A model generated the notes under the pieces. That model searched no databases and was not told the origin of the DNA. It worked only from the letters and a program-made list of their open reading frames with translations. Made by a program: the position numbers and the translations under genes. This document shows, piece after piece, positions 5,939 to 10,318 of a stretch of 10,318 nucleotides of DNA. Source of the DNA: Hyphomicrobium_A sp041659545 (GTDB lineage Bacteria > Pseudomonadota > Alphaproteobacteria > Rhizobiales > Hyphomicrobiaceae); assembly GCA_041659545.1 (NCBI GenBank), contig JBAZYB010000150.1:1-10318 (forward strand). Reading direction: 5' to 3'. Positions within the stretch are counted from its first letter, which is position 1. Every line of letters begins with the position of its first letter.

Positions 5939-6781
5939 ATGTCTGTTCCCGCGCGGCGCGGGCGCCTCGGCGTCAACGCCACCGAGCCGTTCAACATTGA
6001 TTTCGAAGACGTGCGCACTGTCGATGTGCTTGCGGCGGGGGAGCGGATCTGTCCTCCGCCCGAGCGCGGCAGCACGTCGGGAGCCGCCTTGTTCCTGCTT
6101 GCCCTCCTGCTCGTGGGAGCAGGGGCATTGTACGCAGGTGGGGATTGGGTCGCCTGGCTGGGCGACCGGGCTGCTGCCCTGCGGGCGCTTCCAAGCGGTG
6201 GTCCGACTACGGTTGTGACGTCGGAAGTTTCCAGCGTTACCTTAGCGACGTCGGAGACGAATGACGCGACAGGGCCGGTCGTGCACGAGGCGCCGTCGCC
6301 TCCGATCGTGGAGGCGCAGATCGCGGGACAGACTGGGCAAGAGCCGGTCGCACAGGTTGAGACGGCATCCATCCCCGATGATGCGGAAGCGCTGTCGCCA
6401 GCAGACGCATCAGCGCCGCCGCAGCCATTGCCGCCACCGCAAGTCAATCAAGCCGATCCCTATCAGCGACGCGCCTCGGCCGCTGGGCTGCACCCCGGGC
6501 TGTCGCGGGTCCTGCTGGCGCGGATGTCGGCCAACGACTATCGCAACGCGCGCTACGCCGTCGATACGGCGATGGCGAAAACCGGTGATGAGGACGAGTT
6601 TATTTGGCCGCGGCAGCGCCGCCCCGAACAGGCGCTGTTTCGCATCCACTTCGTGCCCGGAGCGCCACCGCAATGCCGACGCTACGTGGTTACGGTCGTG
6701 AAAGAGGGCTGGACGACAACAGCGGCACCGTTGGAGCGCTGCGGGGCAGTGCCCAAGAACGGCAGCAAGGCTGCGCGCTGA
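5939..6781 (+). CDS. unrecognised single-pass membrane protein with two-cysteine C-terminal part
   Basis: I do not recognise this 280-residue protein. Residues 1-45 are a polar cytoplasmic-type N-terminus. Residues 48-66 (AALFLLALLLVGAGALYAG) form one membrane segment. Residues 85-170 are a low-complexity linker rich in Thr, Ser, Ala, Glu and Pro, ending in PPQPLPPPQ. Residues 173-270 look folded, with YRNARYAVDTAMAKTG, a basic IWPRQRRPE stretch, FRIHFVPGAPPQCRRYVV and a second cysteine in PLERCG; Cys246 and Cys268 could form a disulfide. A periplasmic C-terminal domain on a flexible tether is inferred. The ATG at 5939 is preferred over the in-frame ATG at 5891 because AGGGGGG ends 5 nt before it. 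It diverges from the CsbD gene and converges with a small exported-protein gene 16 bp beyond its stop. Confidence 0.8.
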   Translation: MSVPARRGRLGVNATEPFNIDFEDVRTVDVLAAGERICPPPERGSTSGAALFLLALLLVGAGALYAGGDWVAWLGDRAAALRALPSGGPTTVVTSEVSSVTLATSETNDATGPVVHEAPSPPIVEAQIAGQTGQEPVAQVETASIPDDAEALSPADASAPPQPLPPPQVNQADPYQRRASAAGLHPGLSRVLLARMSANDYRNARYAVDTAMAKTGDEDEFIWPRQRRPEQALFRIHFVPGAPPQCRRYVVTVVKEGWTTTAAPLERCGAVPKNGSKAAR

Positions 6782-6797
6782 GCCCAGCGTCCGGCGC

Positions 6798-7097
6798 TTA
6801 CTGGTCCTTGAGCTGGCGCTTGCAGATCTCGCGCCATTTGCTCTTGGTGATGTGCGTGCCGGTGTCCCATGTGTCCATGCACTGCGAGAGCTTTTCGGCA
6901 TCGCTGATGCCGTCAGTCTTCGTCTGGGTGTCGTCCGCTGCTGTCGCCTCGCCGGCGCGATAACTGCGCGTGCCTTTGCGAGCGGATGGTTCGGTCAGCT
7001 GCAGGGGATCGACTGGGGAGTCTGTGGCGAGGGGGGCTGCCGACGCAGCTACGGGCGCGAGGAGGAGGGCCAGCAGGATTGTGCGCAATAAGCTCAT
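6798..7097 (-). CDS. small exported protein with two cysteines, unknown function
   Basis: The product has 99 residues from the ATG at 7097. Residues 1-20 (MSLLRTILLALLLAPVAASA) are a clear signal peptide with an Ala-x-Ala-type end. After a polar linker (about 21-65), the conserved-looking part is a short C-terminal module with Cys73 and Cys92: CMDTWDTGTHITKSKWREIC. I recall similar Cys-x3-Trp-Asp ... Thr-His-x-Thr ... Trp-x3-Cys modules in hypothetical exported proteins of Rhizobiales, but know of no assigned function. A periplasmic protein with one disulfide is inferred. An in-frame ATG at 7112 adds five residues and has no ribosome binding site; the GGTAGAA before 7097 is weak. It converges on the preceding gene with only 16 bp between stops. 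Confidence 0.75.
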   Translation of the reverse strand: MSLLRTILLALLLAPVAASAAPLATDSPVDPLQLTEPSARKGTRSYRAGEATAADDTQTKTDGISDAEKLSQCMDTWDTGTHITKSKWREICKRQLKDQ

Positions 7098-7216
7098 GAC
7101 GAATTCTACCATCTAGAAGACGACGCTCGGGGTCGTAGCTTGTCGCCTTGGTGAAGCAATTGCAAGACAGGGTGCCGCTGGGGCGCTCCCTCAAGCAGTC
7201 CGCTCAACGATACTCG

Positions 7217-8140
7217 CTATGGTCGCCGTGAAGCTTGCGATGCTACGCCGCTTTTCTGAAGAATCTGCATCACTGCCTGACACGGGACGAGGAACGTCTG
7301 CCAGTCGTCGGCTTTCTTGGGGTCAACGTCGTAGCGAAAGCCATTTTCTGGCGCCGCGGCACCCTTGGCGATGACGCCGATCAATGAGCCGCGGTCGTCG
7401 ATGACCGGGCCGCCGGAACTGCCGGGCAGGGAGTCGACGGTCGCGGCAATATAGATGGCGTTCGAGCCGCGAAACTCGGCGCGGCCGAGACCGACGTACT
7501 CGCCGAGGCTCCAACGTTTCGCCTCGCGCGAAAGACGCAGCGATCGGCGCTGGCCGACGCCGGGAAAGCCGATTGCGTATATCCGGCGGTGCAGCGCGCG
7601 ATCGCAACGGCCGTCGATGGTGGCAGGGACGCCCGTGGGCGCTGAGGCCGGTACGGATGCCTTGATGACGGCGATGTCGTAGGCGTTGTCGACGTACACG
7701 GTGGAGATATTCTCAAGGCGCGGGGGACGGCCGGCGAGCGTGATGCCATCGGCTTCAAAGCGCGGCTGGTTGATGTCCTCGGTGAGATATCTGCGCTGCC
7801 GACGGCAGTCTTCGACGGCATGGCCAGCGGTGATGAAATAGGCATCGGCACGCTTGCCCTGGACCGATCTCTTCACCAGGAAGGCGCTGGCGGTGTAGCG
7901 CCCTTTGCGTCCCTCGCACACGAAGGCATAGACCGATGGCCAGATGTCGCGCACGGCGGGTGGCAGCTTGTCGTCGAAGAAGCCCTCGGCCGCACGGCTA
8001 TGGTTCGGGGAGAGCCCGCTCAGCACTGCCAGCGCGACGCACAGCACAAGCGCCGGTTTGGCGCGATGCCATCGTGGGCGCGGGGGCTGTGACTCTGCCC
8101 GCCGGCGCGGTCGGGACGGCGGAGAGGTCACGCTCAGCAA
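7217..8140 (-). CDS. exported trypsin-like (S1 family) serine protease
   Basis: This 307-residue protein carries a complete chymotrypsin-fold triad: His107 in TAGHAVED, Asp155 in AYDIAVIKA, and Ser242 in LPGSSGGPVID, which also supplies the oxyanion glycine. An Arg/Pro-rich N-terminus (1-28) precedes a hydrophobic segment (29-44) and a possible signal cleavage after Ala50, so it should act in the periplasm or stay membrane-anchored. Four cysteines (75, 112, 179, 287) remain in the mature part. No PDZ domain is present, unlike DegP/HtrA. No ATG exists before residue 291, so the start is TTG at 8140 (GAAGG 9 nt upstream) or GTG at 8131. Its target is unknown. It is flanked by 104-bp and 136-bp gaps and looks monocistronic. 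Confidence 0.87.
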   Translation of the reverse strand: MLSVTSPPSRPRRRAESQPPRPRWHRAKPALVLCVALAVLSGLSPNHSRAAEGFFDDKLPPAVRDIWPSVYAFVCEGRKGRYTASAFLVKRSVQGKRADAYFITAGHAVEDCRRQRRYLTEDINQPRFEADGITLAGRPPRLENISTVYVDNAYDIAVIKASVPASAPTGVPATIDGRCDRALHRRIYAIGFPGVGQRRSLRLSREAKRWSLGEYVGLGRAEFRGSNAIYIAATVDSLPGSSGGPVIDDRGSLIGVIAKGAAAPENGFRYDVDPKKADDWQTFLVPCQAVMQILQKSGVASQASRRP

Positions 8141-8276
8141 GGTCCTGCACCTTCGATTGTCACACGGTCATAGCGGCGAAAGCGGAGCTTTGAAACCTCG
8201 CTATCGATCATTCTATCGAAGCTGAAAATCACTTCGGCAGCTACGGGGAACGCGGTGCCACTTTTTCAGAAGCACG
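8141..8276. other. intergenic gap between protease and beta-propeller genes
   Basis: These 136 bp hold no gene. On the minus strand an AAAGC-TCC-GCTTT hairpin lies near 8182-8194. A 7-bp CTGAAAA/TTTTCAG pair brackets about 34 bp just after the beta-propeller stop. Neither is a convincing terminator. The protease promoter should lie here, but I cannot pick one. Confidence 0.3.
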
Positions 8277-9380
8277 CTAGCCGAACCGCACGCCGTAGAC
8301 CGGCGGGAGATGCTGGGAGACGCACTGCCAATCGTCGCCCTGGTTTTCGGAAACCCACACATTGCCGGTGGTGCTGCCGAAGGCGAGGCGATTGCCTGAC
8401 GCGTCGATGTCCATAGCGTGACGATAGACGAGATCGTAGGCGTGCTGCTGGGGCAACCCATTGCGCAACGTATCGAAGCTGCGGCCGCCATCGCGCGTGC
8501 GTGTGACGACGACCTCGCCGGCTACCGGAATGCGTTTCTCATCCTTGATAGCGGGAATAAACCATGCCGTGTCCGGGTCGGATGGATGGACCACCACGGC
8601 GAAGCCGAAGACCGAAGGCCCGGCCTGGGTGATTTCCTCCCAGTGGGCACCGCCGTCGTCGGAGCGGAAGATGCCGTTGTGATGCTGCACCCACAGTCGG
8701 TCAGGACGCTCGCGGCACTGAACCAGGCGGTGCGGGTCCTGAATGTCGGGATCGTACTGCTGGTCGGGTGGCATGAAGGCGGCGCGCATGCCTTCACCGG
8801 AGCAGTCCCACGTGGCGCCGCTATCGGTGGTGGTCCACACGCCGCCGCAGGACACGCCAAGCTGGACCCGGCGCGCATCGCGGGGATCGACGCAAATGGA
8901 ATGAATGCCGGGCAAATCGGCGCCGCCGCCCATCCACTTCTTGCGCTTGGGGTGATCCCAAAGCGAGCGCACCAGCTCCCAGCTCGAGCCGCTGTCGTGG
9001 GAGCGAAACAGACCGCCGGGGATGGTGCCGCACCAGAGCATGCCCGGCTCGTCTGCGCCGCCTGCTTCGAGCGCCCAGATCTTCACGGTCGACCATGGAA
9101 GGGGTTTACCCCACATGTCCTTGTCGTCTTCGCCTTCGGGCTTTTCTGGATAGGTGGGAGTGGCGCACTCCTCCCAGCTGCCGTCACCATTGGTGCGGTG
9201 GAGCTTGACGCCGAAGTGGCCATGGTCGAGCGCGGCATAGAGGCGGTTGTCGCGCGGATCGGCGAGCATCATCGATACATGGTCGGCGAGGAAGTCGCCT
9301 CGTCCTATCGTCCACCTCCCCGCTTCACGCAGCAGCGTGAAAAGCCCCTTGCGCGTTGCGACATGGATGCGGTCGGACAT
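8277..9380 (-). CDS. BNR/Asp-box beta-propeller protein (sialidase-like fold)
   Basis: This 367-residue protein carries five Asp-box (Ser/Thr-x-Asp-x-Gly-x-x-Trp) turns: SHDSGSSW (127-134), TTDSGATW (184-191), SDDGGAHW (240-247), TRDGGRSF (295-302) and a degenerate SENQGDDW (344-351). They mark the blades of a beta-propeller as in sialidases, VPS10 and YCF48-like proteins. The repeats alone do not show enzyme activity, and I see no sialidase Arg triad with its FRIP motif, so the databases' name 'glycosyl hydrolase' would be unsafe. No signal peptide is visible (MSDRIHVATRKG), so it is probably cytoplasmic. The ATG at 9380 is chosen over TTG 9392 because GAGAGG lies just before it. It follows the MoaD-like gene by 34 bp, so the two are likely one transcript. 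Confidence 0.85.
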   Translation of the reverse strand: MSDRIHVATRKGLFTLLREAGRWTIGRGDFLADHVSMMLADPRDNRLYAALDHGHFGVKLHRTNGDGSWEECATPTYPEKPEGEDDKDMWGKPLPWSTVKIWALEAGGADEPGMLWCGTIPGGLFRSHDSGSSWELVRSLWDHPKRKKWMGGGADLPGIHSICVDPRDARRVQLGVSCGGVWTTTDSGATWDCSGEGMRAAFMPPDQQYDPDIQDPHRLVQCRERPDRLWVQHHNGIFRSDDGGAHWEEITQAGPSVFGFAVVVHPSDPDTAWFIPAIKDEKRIPVAGEVVVTRTRDGGRSFDTLRNGLPQQHAYDLVYRHAMDIDASGNRLAFGSTTGNVWVSENQGDDWQCVSQHLPPVYGVRFG

Positions 9381-9414
9381 GGTGCCTCTCAAATAGGGTG
9401 CAATGTCGTGCAGC

Positions 9415-9684
9415 TCAGCCGCCTGATAGCGCCTGTAGAATATAGATTTCTCCGTCTGCGCGGACGCTATCGGAAAGATGCACGCGATCCTCGATGCGCT
9501 TGCCGTCGACGAAAATCAGCATGTGCTTGCGCAATGCCGATTGGTCATCGAGCACGTATGCGCGGGCGCGGGCATTATTGGAAAAAGTTGCGTCCAGTGC
9601 CTCGCGAACGGTGCGGGCCTCGACCTGGGTCGGCGGGCAATCGATGTGGCGCTGGAGCGTAGATGTGAATGCGACGCGCACCAT
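9415..9684 (-). CDS. MoaD/ThiS-family ubiquitin-like protein
   Basis: This 89-residue protein has the length and layout of small sulfur-carrier proteins: an N-terminal beta strand (MVRVAFTSTLQRHI), a helix at TVREALDATF (25-34), LRKHMLIFVDGKRI (51-64), the LSDSVRADGEIYILQAL stretch (70-86) and a C-terminal Gly88-Gly89. In MoaD and ThiS the Gly-Gly end is adenylated by a MoeB/ThiF-type enzyme and converted to a thiocarboxylate. The sequence is not close enough to call moaD itself, and no moaE, moeB or thi genes are near. The ATG at 9684 is preferred over GTG 9717 because GGAGGAG and GAGGA precede it. It lies 34 bp before the beta-propeller gene on the same strand. Confidence 0.85.
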   Translation of the reverse strand: MVRVAFTSTLQRHIDCPPTQVEARTVREALDATFSNNARARAYVLDDQSALRKHMLIFVDGKRIEDRVHLSDSVRADGEIYILQALSGG

Positions 9685-9710
9685 GACGTCCTCGGCTCCT
9701 CCGGCAGGTT

Positions 9711-9749
9711 CGTGCACTGCTGACGCGCCAATGTCGTCTGAGGTGCACG
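9711..9749. repeat. imperfect 15-bp inverted repeat upstream of the MoaD-like gene
   Basis: CGTGCACTGCTGACG (9711-9725) and CGTCTGAGGTGCACG (9735-9749) are inverted copies at 12 of 15 positions around a 9-bp spacer. The repeat lies 27-65 bp upstream of the ATG at 9684, where an operator or leader hairpin could act. It has no T-run, so it is not a typical terminator for pntB. Confidence 0.4.
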
Positions 9750-9834
9750 GAGGATCAAGCCAAAAACTGGCGCATTATGGGCCGCGTGAGGGCTTGGCGG
9801 CGCGCCATAAATCTATGCCGTCAGCATTAATCGT

Positions 9835-9848
9835 GGCGCCATCGCGCC
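9835..9848 (-). terminator. weak hairpin just after pntB
   Basis: GGCGC (9835-9839) pairs with GCGCC (9844-9848) across a 4-nt loop, 2 bp beyond the pntB stop. The stem is short and there is no U-tract, so its role as a terminator is doubtful. Confidence 0.2.
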
Positions 9849-9850
9849 GC

Positions 9851-10318
<468 letters not shown>

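Noticed and set aside
5716..6447. Upstream extension of the CsbD reading frame to give a 309-residue protein
   Set aside because: The extension is antisense to the membrane protein gene and unlike CsbD proteins; the ATG at 5715 has a good ribosome binding site and gives the family N-terminus.
8277..9380. Naming the propeller gene a sialidase or glycosyl hydrolase
   Set aside because: Asp-boxes occur in many non-enzymatic propellers, no FRIP motif or arginine triad could be identified, and there is no signal peptide.
8418..9662. A 414-codon open frame on the plus strand, antisense to the propeller and MoaD-like genes
   Set aside because: It mirrors two genes with clear family motifs, has no recognisable domain, and long antisense frames are expected in GC-rich coding DNA.
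9750..9834. Possible pntB terminator with a T5 run (minus strand, near 9761-9785)
   Set aside because: The stem before the T-run is only three pairs plus two after a mismatch, too weak to call.

Overview
The window is an ordinary-looking, GC-rich chromosomal segment with tightly packed genes. The best guess is an alphaproteobacterium of the Hyphomicrobiales (Rhizobiales) type. This rests on the order YdcH-like gene, purE, purK, rpsU, which I recall as common in that group, on the long basic alphaproteobacterial form of ribosomal protein S21, and on the mix of alanine dehydrogenase, CsbD and transhydrogenase genes. The genus cannot be fixed from the sequence alone. I see no rRNA, tRNA, CRISPR array, insertion sequence, prophage gene or integrase.

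Left part (1-2450, plus strand): a small DUF465/YdcH-like coiled-coil protein, then purE and purK 12 bp apart (AIR to CAIR in purine synthesis), then rpsU, whose most likely start is a TTG codon. A 9+5 bp hairpin ends this block. Next (2451-4662, minus strand) come a membrane-anchored alpha/beta hydrolase and a complete alanine dehydrogenase (ald). The ald gene diverges from a plus-strand GNAT acetyltransferase gene (4775-5443). A perfect 12-bp hairpin with T-runs separates that gene from a convergent CsbD stress-protein gene.

Middle (5700-8140): an unrecognised single-pass membrane protein with a proline-rich stretch and a two-cysteine C-terminal part; a small exported two-cysteine protein convergent with it; and an exported S1-family serine protease with a complete His/Asp/Ser triad. 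These three envelope proteins are neighbours, but I cannot show that they work together.

Right part (8277-10318, all minus): a MoaD/ThiS-type ubiquitin-like protein ending in Gly-Gly sits 34 bp upstream of a BNR/Asp-box beta-propeller gene. This pair is probably co-transcribed and is the most interesting item here. The last gene is the C-terminal NADP-binding domain of transhydrogenase subunit PntB, which runs off the window edge.

Several intergenic regions carry inverted repeats that could be operators: upstream of the hydrolase, ald and moaD-like genes. I found no strong evidence for a wholly new system. The candidates worth checking are the MoaD-like/beta-propeller pair and the unannotated envelope proteins.
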